A program made the position numbers and the translations under genes. Under the pieces are notes generated by a model. The model was given only the letters and a program-made list of their open reading frames with translations. It made no database searches and was not told the DNA's origin. Below are positions 42,478-54,957 of a stretch of 64,000 nt of DNA, in pieces; position 1 is the stretch's first letter; the number at the start of each line of letters is the position of its first letter. Source of the DNA: Aphanomyces cochlioides (taxonomy: Eukaryota > Oomycota > Saprolegniomycetes > Saprolegniales > Verrucalvaceae). Where the stretch lies: assembly GCA_019828595.1 (NCBI GenBank), contig JAHQRK010000005.1, forward strand, positions 992,001 to 1,056,000, read 5' to 3'.

Positions 42478-42872
42478 GTCGGCAACGAGAATCTTGATTC
42501 ATCGCTGCTTGATGGTACTCTCGAGAACAATGAAACTGAAGAGGATGAAATACGCGAAAATGGCGTCTACAGGATTTTCGGTCAGTATTTACAACTGAGT
42601 GAATATGAGTACAAAATTTCAGACGACAGCTTCTCGAAAAGTGCAAAATTGTACCGAAACAACCTCTATCACGTCGCTGCCACGATCATGTACTTCACAA
42701 CTTCAGACACACAATTATCAGTCTCAACGACTTGCGCAACGCACCGATTGTCTTCATGAGTTTTTACAAATGCCCCGATTGCGGTGATCTATTCAAGCAC
42801 AGCTGCCTGTCACTGTGTAGAAGAAGGGCTTCACCGGTCGTTTCGAATAATCACTGTTCGTTTGCTCTCTAA
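42478..42872 (+). CDS. Candidate small Cys-rich protein (3' part)
   Basis: From an acceptor-like TAG at 42475-42477 an open frame reads an acidic stretch (NETEEDEIRENGVYRIFG). A GT...AG intron of about 40 bp (42588-42625) can then be removed to give a basic stretch, NAPIVFMSFYKCPDCGDLF and CLSLCRRRA, ending at 42872. CPDC with a following CLSLC could bind zinc. The start is not visible and no family was recognised. It may be a transposon companion gene or chance. Confidence 0.3.
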
Positions 42873-43421
42873 TCATGGATGAGTGGTGATCTTCGTCATC
42901 TATTAGGACTATGACTTTGACTGATATCGATTTTTACCAGCAATGAAGTTAAGGAAGTCAAAGTACTCTGCAGCATAAGGAGTATAGTTCATCGTATGCC
43001 CAATCTTTGGATCTAAGTTGATTTAAGGTAATGAAGACACAAGTCTAGACCATGTTTAGAAAAAGACAATCAGAAACTCTGACTGTGCTCAAGGTAAAAA
43101 GACATGAGCGTCAGTGAATCAGGTTGTCATTAAAATGCACCAACGCGCATGCAAAGACATATGCATTGTTAATGTTACGCATAGTTTGTCATTTGATGAG
43201 CCTCTGTTGTCCAGACATTCCACAACTAATAAGGACCGCTTTCACTCTAAGGCGTGTAATCTATGAGATGCTAGAGTCAACATCTAGATGATGAAGACTT
43301 GCTTGAAGATTTGGAATATCCGAATTTTATTCTCAAGATTAAATGTCATTTCATCTTCATTTGTCTACTTGCCTAGGAACCGCAAACATGATCCAAACTT
43401 ATGAATTTTCAACCTATTTAT

Positions 43422-43610
43422 TCTAGTTGGACTGTGTGAGCAGCTCTATCAGGAGCCACAGTGCGTCGTGTATTTAAATAATGAGATGTACTTTTCATAT
43501 TCAGACAACGAAGGCTCGTGCATCTATCTCGTCTGTGTCGTCTAGGATGAGTGTGCGATCTATATATTCTAGTTTGACTGTGCGAGTAGTTCTATGAGGA
43601 GACTGAGTGT
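43422..43610. repeat. Degenerate direct repeat, about 143-bp period
   Basis: The motif around TATTCTAGTTGGACTGTG at 43422 recurs at 43565 with changes, followed in both by CTATCAGGAG/CTATGAGGAG. It precedes the main satellite array. Confidence 0.6.
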
Positions 43611-43639
43611 GTTGTTTATAGTTTTATATTTACGGCGGT

Positions 43640-44711
43640 AAAACTTAGTCAGTGATATGTTTTATCGTCGAATGTTTAATTGTTTGTTGAAACTATGGCT
43701 GTGGAATGCTATAGATTTATGGTTAAGGTTGGATAAGGGCTCTAATTTTATGGCTCAGTAACGGAGGTATAGTCTTATGTTTAAGTCGGGATAACGTAGT
43801 CAGTGATATGTTTTGTCGTCGAATGTTTAATTGTTTGTTGAAACTATGGCTGTAGAATGCTATAGATTTATGGTTAAGGTTGGATGAGGGCTCTAGTTTT
43901 ATGGCTCAGTAACGGAGTTAAAGTTTAATGTTTAAGGCAGGATAATGCAGTCAGTGATAAGGTTTATTGTTTGTTAAAGCTATGACTCTAATGTCTTAAA
44001 GATTTATATTCAAGGTAGGATAAGGACTCTAGTTTTATGGCTGAGTATCGGAGTTAAGATTTAATGTTTAAGGCTGGATAATGTAGTCAGTGATATGTTT
44101 TGTCGTCGAACGTTTAATTGTTTGTAAAGCTATGGCTCTAATATCTTAAAGATTTATGTTTAAGGTAGGATAAGGACTCTAGTTTTATAGCTCAGTAATG
44201 GAGTTAAAGTTTTATGTTTAAGGCAGGATAATGCAGTCATTGATAAGGTTTATTGTTTGCCCTATTGTTTGTTGAAGCTATGGCTCTAATATCTTTAAGA
44301 TTTATATTTAAGGTAAGATAAGGGCTCTAGTTTTATGGCTCAGTAACGGAGTTAAGATTTAATGTTTAAGGCAGGATAATGTAGTCAGTGATATGTTTTG
44401 TCGTCGAATGTTTAATTGTTTGTAAAGCTATGGCTCTAACATCTTAAAGATTTATGTTTAAGGTAGGATAAGGACTCTAGTTTTATAGCTTAGTAACGGA
44501 GTTAAAGTTTTACGTTGAAGGCGAGATAAAGTAGTCAGTGATTTATGTTTAAGGTAGGATAAGGACTCTAGTTTTATGGCTCAATAACGGAGTTAAAGTT
44601 TTATGTTTAAGGCAGGATAACGTAGTCAGTGATATGTTTTATCGTCGAGTGTTTTGTTGTTTGTTAACTGTAAGGCTATGATTCTAGTATGCTAAAGATT
44701 TATGTTTCCGA
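43640..44711. repeat. Satellite array, about 149-bp unit, about 8 copies
   Basis: The phrase GTCAGTGATA recurs near 43648, 43797, 43948, 44085, 44233, 44382, 44531 and 44624, giving spacings of about 149, 151, 137, 148, 149, 149 and 93. Most units continue with TGTTTTGTCGTCGAATG; the ones at 43948 and 44233 lack this and read AAGGTTTATTG, so two unit types alternate. Each unit also has an internal half-repeat (GTTTAAGGYAGGATAA). There are no genes inside. Confidence 0.9.
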
Positions 44712-44929
44712 GGTTCTTCACATAAAGATTCTTGTTTGCTCGTATTGACTTCAGTACATTACGTTATTTTACTGGCAAACATAATCGTTCTTATTTTGCA
44801 TCCTTTAAGAACAAATAGGTGTTGTTAAGGTAACTGATGATTCGAAATTCGAGTTCAATACATAATACCCATATTACCCATTTGATAAAATTCGAACTTC
44901 GTGAGTATACAAATTTTAAGAAATGCATA

Positions 44930-44968
44930 CAGCAACAGCAACAACAGCAACAACAGCAACAACATCAG
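44930..44968. repeat. CAACAG/CAA microsatellite
   Basis: About six CAACAG/CAACAA units. A frame through it reads poly-Gln, but nothing around it supports a gene. Confidence 0.8.
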
Positions 44969-46892
44969 ACACCCCTCCAGAAGGAACTAACCTTCGGTGA
45001 AGTGGGATATCGGAGATATCCTCGTACACACTTCCCTCGAATATTTGTTCACCTTCAAATGCCTTTGGCTTCATAGCTATGGCAAGACAACAGATATCGC
45101 TATCTAACGTTACTGTGTCTCGAGCTACAAAATGCAAGCTTGACCAAAAATAACTGCACTGGGAAAGAGATGACATTCACAGCGTACTTTTGCTTCCGTC
45201 AGAGTAAATTTGAAACATGGTCGTCCTGTCCACGTCATTCTCTCAATGATGACGCAAAGGAAGCAGTCGAATGTTGTCTAACGTTAGTTCTTGAGCGTAG
45301 TGAACCATTAACGTCGCTCCTGAGCAAGCTGATTCACATATCTGACATGGGCAGGCAATGTTAAAACAGCAAAATGTCAGTGGTGTCGACACCACAGTTC
45401 CTCCAAGCGACAGAGAAATATCATCGGGATTTTCATGCAGGAGGCGCGAGTTTGATATGCGATGATGTCGCGTCTAGGTGCATTCAAGTCCTCAAATGCA
45501 ATCGTACTACAGTGCTTGTCTTAGTAGAGATAGCTTGCGGTACGATTGCATTGCTGCAAGTTGAGGTTTGCTGAATGACGACACAAATAATTATGAGCCC
45601 AATGAAGTCAATGGACAATGCAACTTGAACATGCAAGAATTATTGAACCAACCACTCTTCCTTGGGTCTTTGGGCAAACCCAAGATTGGACGTGGTTGAA
45701 CACTTGCTCGAATTTAAATGTCACGTAGTCAAACGCATACAAAACTTCGCCGAGAGGATTCCTTGCCATCTTTCTTTAGAGCCGCCATGTTTATCGCGAA
45801 GTCATTGACATGCCAGATCGATTGATATCGCCATGCCAACTTGCAGTCTCGCTTTTGGTCTCGTTTGCTCGCAATCTCGATCTGGCTCCTCCAATCCAGA
45901 AGAGTACTCCATACATGCAACCAATTATCTTGGGATTCCATCACCATGTGATCGTCTTCTATCCACTCTGACGGGTACAAAGCAGGGCCAATATCAACGA
46001 GAGGTTCCACGCCGCCGCTGGATTCCGTGACAAAAACTGCAGCCGCCATGAAATTGCAAAATGGCTTGACAGACAACGAGAAAAACGAGCTGATCTCTCC
46101 ACACTATCCATGCAACCAAGCACACAAGACGCTCATGTTCAGCGTTGTCACGACATGATGCCTGTCGCAAGTCCATGGCCGGAAATCCCTGGTTGTACCT
46201 GGTCAAATTCACGAAAAAATTGATAAAATGATCGAAAATGCGTGACAAATTTGTGAAAAAGAATTGAATTTCGACTGGGGACGATGACAATAGACATTCC
46301 ATGGTGGCCTCCTCTTTGCAACCAACAAACCCAAACACAACCCGTGCCACTCTTGCGCGGCAACTGTGTGTGCTTGTCTGTGGTATACTCAAGGGATCGC
46401 CGCCATCGACGTCATGCGTGAGAAACACTCACCCCCACAGCTTTCCACTCTCCATACAAAAAACTGGAAGATCTCAAAAATGCCATACACATGTCTTTAC
46501 GAACTCGGACCACCGGGATCCCATACACCAAAACAAACCAGTACGAAAGTGCATACTTTTTTCTGCTCGATACGCTCTTATCAAAGAAGAAACTGCTTGG
46601 TCAACAAAGAGAATCTGTTCACTTGGGCTTGCTTATGAAGTTACTCGTACGCAGTCAACGTGGCTTCGATTTTGCCTTTTCCTTCCCACATTGAAATCCA
46701 CGATCCGGATAATCGGTGCATGATCTTCAAGTCGAGGGTAGGGTTCCAAGGTATAATAATTTAAATTTCATCCATGTTTATACAAATATCCAGATATAAT
46801 TTAGATTTTGAATTAAAAAGACGGGAGTGATATTATCCGGATACCTGAGTTTCGAACGGGATCCAAGTCATTTTTGGATTTCCGTGCTATCT
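44969..46892. other. Long stretch without a recognised gene
   Basis: Several open frames of 60-145 codons exist on both strands (for example 46428-45994 minus) but none shows a domain, signal or consistent codon use. A 12-bp inverted repeat (ATGCAATCGTAC) surrounds 45496-45552. Bases 46740-46830 are A/T-rich and probably form the upstream region of the GH5 gene. Confidence 0.35.
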
Positions 46893-49024
46893 ATGAAGGG
46901 GATCGGCGGCGCGCTTTCCGTGTTGCTTGCGGCCGCAGCGGCTGTTGCTCCACCGACAGAGAAGCCAGCACCTGCAACAGCGACTGCTAAGCCAGTGCCT
47001 ACTAAAGCGCCGAGCACGCCCGTTGACTTTCGGGACTTCGTTGCCCATGACGATACACAAACGTGCTCGCAAGACAAGCACTCGACGCCTTTCAACATGC
47101 AAGTGCGCGGTGTAAATCTTGGTGGATGGCTTGTCTTAGAACCTTGGTTGACCCCATCGTTGTTTTACCAATTCCTCGGTACGCAAGAGCGTTTTGGCGA
47201 CAAAGCGCCAGACAAGACGGGTATGGATCAGTACACGTTTTGCACGGCCTTGGGCAAGCAAGAAGCGAACCGTCAACTTCGTATCCACTGGAACCAATGG
47301 GTCACGGAAAAGGATATTGCCGAACTCGTTTCGTACGGTATCAACTCTGTCCGCATTCCAGTCGGCGACTGGATGTTCACCCCGTATGAACCTTACACTG
47401 GTTGCACGGATGGCGCAGTGGAACATTTGGACCGCGTCTTGGACTTGTGCAAGAAGTACAAGATCAATGCTCTTATTGATATTCATGGCCACATTGGAAG
47501 CCAAAATGGTTTTGACAATTCGGGCCGATCGCATCAGGTCAAGTGGACTTCACTTGCGAGCACACAACCAGTCGGCACGACAACGTTTGAGCATTGGCCA
47601 ATTCGTTATGCCGAATGGGTACGTTTAGCACTAATTTACATTTTCGTGATCGACGTCATCGATTGTAGGCCGGTACTTTCGACCCCGTCAGCCACAAGTA
47701 CTCGTCGATCAATTACACGAACTTGAATCAATCCCTGGAGGCCGTAAGTCGCATAGTCAAGCGATATGCATCGCATCCAGCTGTGTTGGGCTTGCAACCT
47801 GTCAATGAACCTTGGGAATTGACTCCTATCGATGTACTCAAGAATTTTTACTGGGAGTCGTACAAACGCATCAAGAGCTTGGCTCCATCCTGGAAGTTTG
47901 TCTTACACGATTCGTTCCGCTTCGGACTACAATTCTGGCAGGATTTCATGAAGGGTTGCCCTGATATTGCGCTTGATACGCATATTTACCAAGCTTGGAT
48001 GAATCCATCGACGGCGGAAGACTATGGATCAAACGCCTGCCAGCAGAAGTACACTATCTCCAACATGGAAAACGCTCTTATGCCTGTCATTGTCGGTGAA
48101 TGGTCGCTTGCGACTGACAATTGTGCCATGTGGCTCAATGGTTTCAACGACAATCTTCCTGGTTTCCCTAAAGTTCAATGCACGATGCAAAAATGCCCTG
48201 TGGATAGTACCTACCTTGGTTACGGGTTCCCTGGCACGCCCCTCGATATCACGAAGCCAATTCAAGGGCCATACGGCACTGGTACTTCTGGTCCATCATT
48301 CGGCTTGTGCCCAGTGAGCAAGAACGATTCGTTCCCGGGCATATCGCACCGTGATTTCACGACAAATTTGGCTCGCAAGAAGCTCAATGGTTTCCAAGTT
48401 GGCCACGGCTGGTACTTCTGGAACTTCAAGACTGAGCTCGATTTCACGTGGGACTTCTTGCAACTTGCCCGTGCTGGTGTATTCCCCAAGAACGTGAGCA
48501 AGTATGAGCCTGATGAAGTCGACAATGCATGCATTGCTGAAGACAAGGGTGCGTTTGTCTGCCAAGCCAAGCGTGGCGTCAAGGATATTGAACTTCTCAA
48601 TGGTCTTGCCTACGCTTGCAACTCTGGCGTTGACTGCTCCAACATCAATGAAAAGTACCAAACGCTTGTCGAAAAGTGCGACTACGCGTACAACGCGTAT
48701 TGGCATAAACAACGTGAAAACGGCGCGACGTGCGATTTCGGTGGCTCCGCACACCTTGTGAGTGTCGGCTCGGATTCCCCTGAAAGTGAATCGCGTCCCG
48801 ATTACGTCTGGACCGGCTCTGGCACCTCTGGCTCTGATCCAGTGTCGAACCATGAAACGAGTGGCAACTCGTGGCTCGTGTCTGGTGGTTTTGTCGTTGG
48901 TGGCCTTTGCGGTGTCCTCGTCACATTGGCTATCTTGAGCTGGCAAAGGCGCAAGAATGAACAAGCTGGAAGCACGGCTGGTGAACGCCTTCCTTTGATG
49001 TCAACCACGACTGCGAGCAATTAA
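46893..49024 (+). CDS. GH5 exo-1,3-beta-glucanase-like, membrane-anchored, 2 exons
   Basis: Exons 46893-47618 and 47669-49024 give 693 residues. The signal peptide (GGALSVLLAAAAAVA) and a Pro/Thr-rich linker precede the catalytic domain, which starts RGVNLGGWLVLEPWLTPSLF as in fungal exo-beta-1,3-glucanases. The acid/base glutamate is in LGLQPVNEPWE and the nucleophile in VIVGEWS. After a Cys-rich part and a Ser/Gly-rich stalk comes a single membrane span (GGFVVGGLCGVLVTLAIL) and a basic tail, so the enzyme should be displayed at the cell surface. It probably remodels or digests beta-1,3-glucan. An upstream in-frame ATG at 46827 would put 22 residues before the signal peptide. Confidence 0.93.
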
Positions 49025-49050
49025 ACGAGCGTAAATATGTGCTTTTGATA

Positions 49051-49632
49051 TTATACTGTGCTTAAAAGAGTAGTTGATGAGGATCGCAGGAGAAGCGGAG
49101 GCGGTGTTGGTGTCGTGCCGTAGTCGGCATAATGACTCTCGTGCTTGTCGACGAGCTTGGCATCGGCACATGCTTCGAGGATGTGCATGTAGAGATAAAT
49201 ATACACGAGGAACGAGCCTTCCGTGATGAGGAGCGAGAGTGTATCGAGGCCAAACGTGTGCCAAATATCGAGCGAGCACGGTGCTTCACAGAGGACGCCA
49301 AAGAGCACCGCTCCTTCGACAAGTTGGAAGAGAATGAGGAGCCACCACGATCGAAGACACCATCCTGCAGTTGGAATATCATAGTAGATGCTCGAGTACA
49401 ATCCACAGAGTCCGCCGAGCGCTGTTACGGCGATCCAGCCAATGTAGCATGCAACGACGGCCAAGATCATGCCGTCGCTCCATTTACTCGACGCGATCGT
49501 GCGATCCACTTTGACTACTAGCGCTGCGACTTGGAGAAGCATCAGGAGAGCGAGCGCCGCAAGGATATACCGTCCAGTGGCGCGCAGGAGGAGCATAATG
49601 TCGCGGTGGTGGCACACGGCGTAGAGTCGCAT
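49051..49632 (-). CDS. Four-helix membrane protein of unknown function
   Basis: The 193 residues contain four hydrophobic segments: YILAALALLMLLQVAALVV, MILAVVACYIGWIAVTALG, WLLILFQLVEGAVLFGVL and LSLLITEGSFLVYIYLYM. A short tail with YGTTPTPPP and Ser/Thr runs follows. The arrangement recalls MARVEL or tetraspan proteins, but no signature is decisive. It converges on the GH5 gene with 26 bp between stops. Confidence 0.65.
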   Translation of the reverse strand: MRLYAVCHHRDIMLLLRATGRYILAALALLMLLQVAALVVKVDRTIASSKWSDGMILAVVACYIGWIAVTALGGLCGLYSSIYYDIPTAGWCLRSWWLLILFQLVEGAVLFGVLCEAPCSLDIWHTFGLDTLSLLITEGSFLVYIYLYMHILEACADAKLVDKHESHYADYGTTPTPPPLLLRSSSTTLLSTV

Positions 49633-50788
49633 GGGCGCGAGAATGCAAGTGGCAGTTTCGAGCCCAAGGTCGCATATAAATTTTCAGAGCCAGAGCGTTG
49701 CAACGTCGCAATTCTGTGCGTTGCGCCACTGGCAGAAATATGTCACGACTCAAGAGTAACAAAGATCAAGATCAAGATGGAGGGGTGTAATCGTATACAT
49801 GGAAATTATGTTGAAGTGGACATTTGAAAGTGTGAAATTACATATTTCGAGAAAAGCACGTTTGGTTGTGGAGCAACGTGTAGGCGATCGCGTGGCGCGT
49901 TGCGCTGGCAGTGGCGTTGGATCATCTGTCGCGCCTTGTCAGCGTGTCTATATAGCGATATGATGGATAGCAATGACAAAAGCATAACACCGCCAAGATG
50001 GAAGAGATCGATGGACGAACGCAGCGTTCCACAGGAAGATCGCGAGTGAGATGGGCAGGGTGCGCATCCTCTTCATCTTTTGCTTGCGTCATGGAGCTCA
50101 TCGAAACATGATAATGGAAGCCATAATTTATAGAGATTGAAGGGGATCCATACAAAGCCATGCTACAAGAGAAAGCAACGCCGTGGTGGTCCATTTGATG
50201 GCAAGGAGAAACACAGCATGGTTGCTCAACATGCGTTGGAAATGCGTTGGAAAGCGACCGATGATGTCGACACACATATCACTTTATGACGACGAAACCT
50301 GTTGCATCTCCTTGAATGTGGTCGTTGCAGGGTGACGCTCTGGAAAGATATAACAATGGCTGGCTGCAAATTCAAGGCCTCAATGCAACGATGTCGTCTG
50401 ACGGACAAGACTCCATGCGAGGTTGAGCACAGTGGTAATTGTTGGCCCACGACGTCTTGGTGGCATGCAAGTGGAGCGAGAGGAGATCACCACCATGAAG
50501 ACAAGGCGACAGTGAAGGGATTTTCAATGTCATTCAGCAAGCACCAAGGACGTTCTGGTCAACATTTGAGAGCCCACGAAACAAAATCAGACTTATTGCC
50601 ATTTTGATACTTTCGAGTTAAGACCATGAGGTTGTTAAAGACTCCAAGGACTACATTTTGAGCCATCATGCGTCTCGAAATTCAAAGTATTCATGGAGAT
50701 ATTGTCGATGGCGAACGGCGTCGGCGCTACTTTTTGGAAATTTCAATTTTGAGTTTTATATATGCTTAAAATCACCATTCTTAGCTCT
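49633..50788. other. Intergenic region before the P450 cluster
   Basis: No gene is recognised. The P450-like sequence begins abruptly at 50789. Confidence 0.4.
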
Positions 50789-51588
50789 ATGCACGCGGAA
50801 GAAGCGCGAATGCACGTCATGACATTCATGCTTGCTGGCCACGAAGTAAGCCCCGTAGCTCTTTGGACACGCTGACGAAGCCTTCTTTGTAGACCACGAG
50901 CACAACTCTATCGTGGGTCTTTACTTTGTTCGCCCAGCATCCACATATCGAGGCCATGGCTCGAGAAGAAGCTCGAGCTGCGACTGCCAACGGAGGAACC
51001 ATCGGATGGAAAATGCTGGGAGAGCTCAAGTACATCACAGCTTGCATTCAAGAAGCCCTTCGCCTGTATCCCACGATATCTACCTTGGCCTCTTGCGTCG
51101 CCGAGAAAGACGACTACTTGCCCACCACGGAAGGCAAGCCTGTCTTCATCCCCAAGGTTTGCCGCTAGGCTAGCTCAGTAGTCTCTCAACTTTACTCTAG
51201 GGAACTGTCATTGCGATTAGCACTGCTGCGCTGCATCGCAATCCAAAGTACTGGAGTCAACCTGATGTATACTTGCCAGGTAATCCACACCACTGAAGCT
51301 TAAAATCACGAGATTGTAGAACGATTTATCGAGGGCACGGACGCTTTCCTTGCCGACAAAGCAATGCGCAATGGTCGAGGCAATACGTACTATTACATGC
51401 CATTCAGTGCGGGCGCCAAGAACTGCATTGGTATGCGCTTTGCAATGGCAGAGCTCCAAGTCATGGTTGCCACTCTCTTGCTTCGGTATTCATTCCGCTT
51501 GACCGATCAAGCCAATGTGAATCCGAAGATGGTCGGCGTGTCGATCAAACCCGTCCACCTCGACATGACAGTCCATTCCATTGCGTAG
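50789..51588 (+). pseudogene. Cytochrome P450, C-terminal half only (copy A)
   Basis: The last 57 bases of exon 5 (50789-50845, I-helix FMLAGHE), exon 6 (50893-51156, TTSTTLSW and the EALR of the K helix), exon 7 (51201-51279) and exon 8 (51320-51588, heme loop [19 protein letters not shown]) are all in frame with good splice sites. Everything before, including the membrane anchor and the first four exons, is absent. It is very close to copy B. Without the N-terminal half it cannot fold as a P450, so it is a truncated duplicate. Confidence 0.85.
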
Positions 51589-52192
51589 TCCCTTGATAAC
51601 TCGCGACACAATCGGAAAATACATACAAAAACAACTTTTGAACGATCTTTGCAGGCAATTCTTTACTCTCTTAGGCCTCACGAACAAACAACTCAAGTCA
51701 ACTATGTTCTTTTGTTGGAGTCCCCCCTTGGGCTTCCCCCTCAAGTTACAACTGCTCATCTTCTTCCTGCTGAGGACTTGTCTCCTGGCGATCGAGATGG
51801 ACATCCTTATCTGTGTGATAGGCTATCGCACTGCTAGGAGTGGCCGCTCGTTGCACGCATCCTGGCCACGACTAGCTTTCACAAGTGCAAACGTACGAAA
51901 CTTTGTCGTTCTACAGTTGTAAGTAGTCTTTTTTTAAATTATACCTGTATAAAACAATATTTCGAATTATTTGATTTAAAGAGGTTTTAGGATGAAAGGG
52001 CCTGTTAAAAATTGTAGTATCTTAAATGTACGGTGACAATAAATATATTAATTCTACCAGGTTTCACGATCACGACGACTGTTTGCATGATATCCTGAAA
52101 GTTTTCGTCGTCTGTCGGGCGAGACAGTTTTCGCAATTGCCAGATGTCGATGACATGTTTCCTCTTTGGACAGATTCCAAGTTGTCCTGTCA
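51589..52192. other. Intergenic region upstream of P450 copy B
   Basis: No gene is seen. The stretch 51930-52060 is A/T-rich. The promoter of copy B must lie here. Confidence 0.4.
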
Positions 52193-54054
52193 ATGCTGAG
52201 ACCTCTTGACCTGAGCGCCGCTGTCGTCTCGCCGCTTGGGATTGCAGGTCTTGTCGGTGGCGTCTTTGCCTACCTCCTTGTGACGCGCATCGCATTCCAC
52301 CCCCTCAGCGTCGTGCCTGGCCCAAAGTCGAGCCATTGGTTCTTTGGCTCCCTCAGCGATATCATCGGTGCGAGGTGGAGCGACGATGGCCACTACCCAG
52401 AGCCACAGCTTTCGTGGTACATTGCCAGGATGGACGTAATCTCAAGCTGAAGCACCACTTAGGATCAAGAAGTTCAACGGGGTCATTTGCTACCGCGCTG
52501 TGTTGGAATTGAGAGTACGCTTGACAGCATTCCCGAGCGTTGACTGTTGTAGATCATGATCGCAGACCCGGAAGCACTAAAGCATGTCTTCACGACGAAT
52601 GGAGAGAATTACCCGAGGGCAGAGCTAAGTCGAGCATTTCTTCGCGTGGGTCGTTCCATCAAGCACAAAGCTGAAGGACTGCTGTGTAGGATCTTGTTGG
52701 CGGTGATGGATTGCTCAGCACGGAAGGCGAAGAACACACGCATCAACGCAAGATGCTTGTGCCGCACTTTGGCTTTGGGAAAATCAAAGAGTTTGTCGAT
52801 GTCTTTGCCACTCATGTGGCTACACTCTGCAATAATCTCAAGGAATTAGCTGACCAGCCCAATGTCACAGTCGACATGCACGCTTGTAAGTCGACCGATT
52901 GATTCCCCAGCAGCTAGCTCACTGTGGCGTAGATTTCACCGAATTGACATTGGATATCATCGGCGTGTCGGCCTTTGGCTACAACTTCAAAGCCATGTCG
53001 GGGTCGTCGCCTGTTGTGGAGGCCATGAAGCTCCTCCTGTCACCGCGAAGCGCATTCTATTTGGTCGGGAAGGCTGTAATCCCGACGTTCAGCTCTTGGC
53101 CTCTTCCTCGCTTGGTCAACGAACGCAAGGCGAAGAGGATGCTCTACCAGACTGTTGATGACGTCATCGCCGCCAAGCTGAAGTCCAAACGTGACGTGAA
53201 TCGTCCAGTCGACTTGGTCGACCTCATGCTGGACGAAAATGCCCACGCGGAGCATAAAGTGACGGCGGAAGAAGCACGAACGCACGTCATGACGTTTATG
53301 CTCGCTGGCCATGAAGTAAGTTCCAGCTCTACTGAGCCTTGACGGCGAGATTCCGTATAGACCACGAGCACAACTCTGTCTTGGGTCTTTACATTGTTCG
53401 CCCAGCATCCTCATATCGAAGCATTGGCTCGTGAAGAAGCTCGAGCTGTGACTGCCAATGGAGAAACCATTGGATGGAATACGCTGGGTGACATTAAGTA
53501 CATCACGGCTTGTATTCAAGAAGCCTTGCGTCTGTACCCCTCTGTGGCTGCTTTGGCCCCCCGCGTCGCTGAACAGGACGACTACTTGCCAAGATCGGAT
53601 GGAAAGCCAGTCTTTATCCCTAAGGTAGGTCGAAATATCTGCAGAGGTGAGTGTAATGAGGTCATAGGGAACTGTGATCGCTATCAACACTGCTGCCATG
53701 CATCGCAATCCACAGTACTGGAGTCAACCTGATGTATACTTGCCTGGTTAGACGCACCTCTTAAGCTTGACTCACAAGATTGTAGAACGATTTGTCGAGG
53801 GCACGGACGCTTTCCTTGCCGACAAAGCAATGCGCAATGGTCAAGGCAATACGTACTATTACATGCCATTCAGCGTGGGGGCCAAGAACTGCATCGGCAT
53901 GCGCTTTGCCATGGCAGAGCTCCAAGTCGTGGTCGCCACTCTCTTGCTTCAGTATTCCTTCCGCTTGACCGATCAAGCCAATGTGAATCCGAAGATGGTC
54001 GGCGTGTCGATCAAACCCGTCCACCTCGACATGACAGTCCATTCCATTGCGTAG
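52193..54054 (+). CDS. Cytochrome P450, 8 exons (copy B)
   Basis: Exons 52193-52416, 52463-52514, 52553-52645, 52690-52885, 52933-53315, 53361-53624, 53668-53746 and 53786-54054 join to 519 residues. An N-terminal anchor ([14 protein letters not shown]) and the hinge PLSVVPGPK are followed by the oxygen-binding I-helix AGHETTST (split by intron 5), EALR of the ExxR motif, and the heme loop [13 protein letters not shown] with the Cys ligand. It should be an ER monooxygenase, substrate unknown (fatty acids, sterols or xenobiotics are possible). The start was chosen at MLRPLDL, as copies C and D begin alike. It differs from copy C mainly in exons 1-2. Confidence 0.92.
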
Positions 54055-54260
54055 TTCGTGTACTTTGTGTAATGCATTGATAGTTTATCTTGTGGTGCCT
54101 CTGAACCTGCAATCCATTGCGTCCATCGAATACACCGATATATGATGACAACTCAATCAATATGCCTCAAATTGAAGCCCAACATCAATGTCTTCTCAAT
54201 GAAACCCTTGGATCTTCCCCTGAGGATTCATTCTATCGCTGTGACGACTTTGTAGCAGGC

Positions 54261-54400
54261 CATAAAAGTCTGCAGGATACTCAGACAGAATTCTCCACGT
54301 TTTTTGCCATTTTAGCAGGTCGAGCGCTGTCATAAAATCTGCAGAATACTCAGACAGAATTCTCCACGTTTTTTGCCATTTTAGCAGGTCGAGCGCTGTC
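54261..54400. repeat. 70-bp tandem duplication
   Basis: Bases 54261-54330 and 54331-54400 are the same apart from two or three changes. They lie in the spacer between P450 copies B and C. Confidence 0.85.
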
Positions 54401-54957
54401 ATTGCCAAGTAATCAATCGAGACGCGTGATTTGATTACGCTGGATTAGTCTTTGAAGACGCATCGATTCGTTTCCTCCTCAGCTCAAGCTTGTTGACTTG
54501 TCCGTATTCATCCTTTTTCCATCAGGATCAAGCTACGATGAGTTTGCACTTTCCATGTATAAATTATCAAAAGTATTTATTCAATATGACAAGTATCAAT
54601 TTTCAAAGGATAATTTGCAACCTGTAACCTCCCAACAGAGAGTCTTATGACTACTCAAACGATTTGACAATTCGTACAATTTTTCCTTCTTCAATGTCGC
54701 GTTCGCCATGATATCACCATTGGTTGTATTCAAATCGATGTTATTCGTGAGAGCTAGTTTATGAATTCTCAAAAGCAACATATAAATTTATAAGAATATA
54801 GAATCTTAGAGAATGATATTACAATGACGACCAATGCATGCATCAGATCCTGACTTTGGTCGTCGTCATAAGCACTCATGATCTTGTCGGAGTGTCGGGA
54901 CAATCACCTCGTGAGCAACATGCGACTTTGATCGGCAAAGTCCAATTCGCGCTGTCC

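Noticed and set aside
43422..44711. CRISPR-like array
   Set aside because: Units are long (about 149 bp), contiguous and without unique spacers; this is a satellite in a eukaryotic genome.
44837..45076. Poly-Gln protein of 79 codons
   Set aside because: The Gln run is only a CAACAG microsatellite; no homology, splice support or codon pattern around it.
53040..53708. 222-codon minus-strand frame
   Set aside because: It is antisense to P450 copy B across exons and introns, with no domain.
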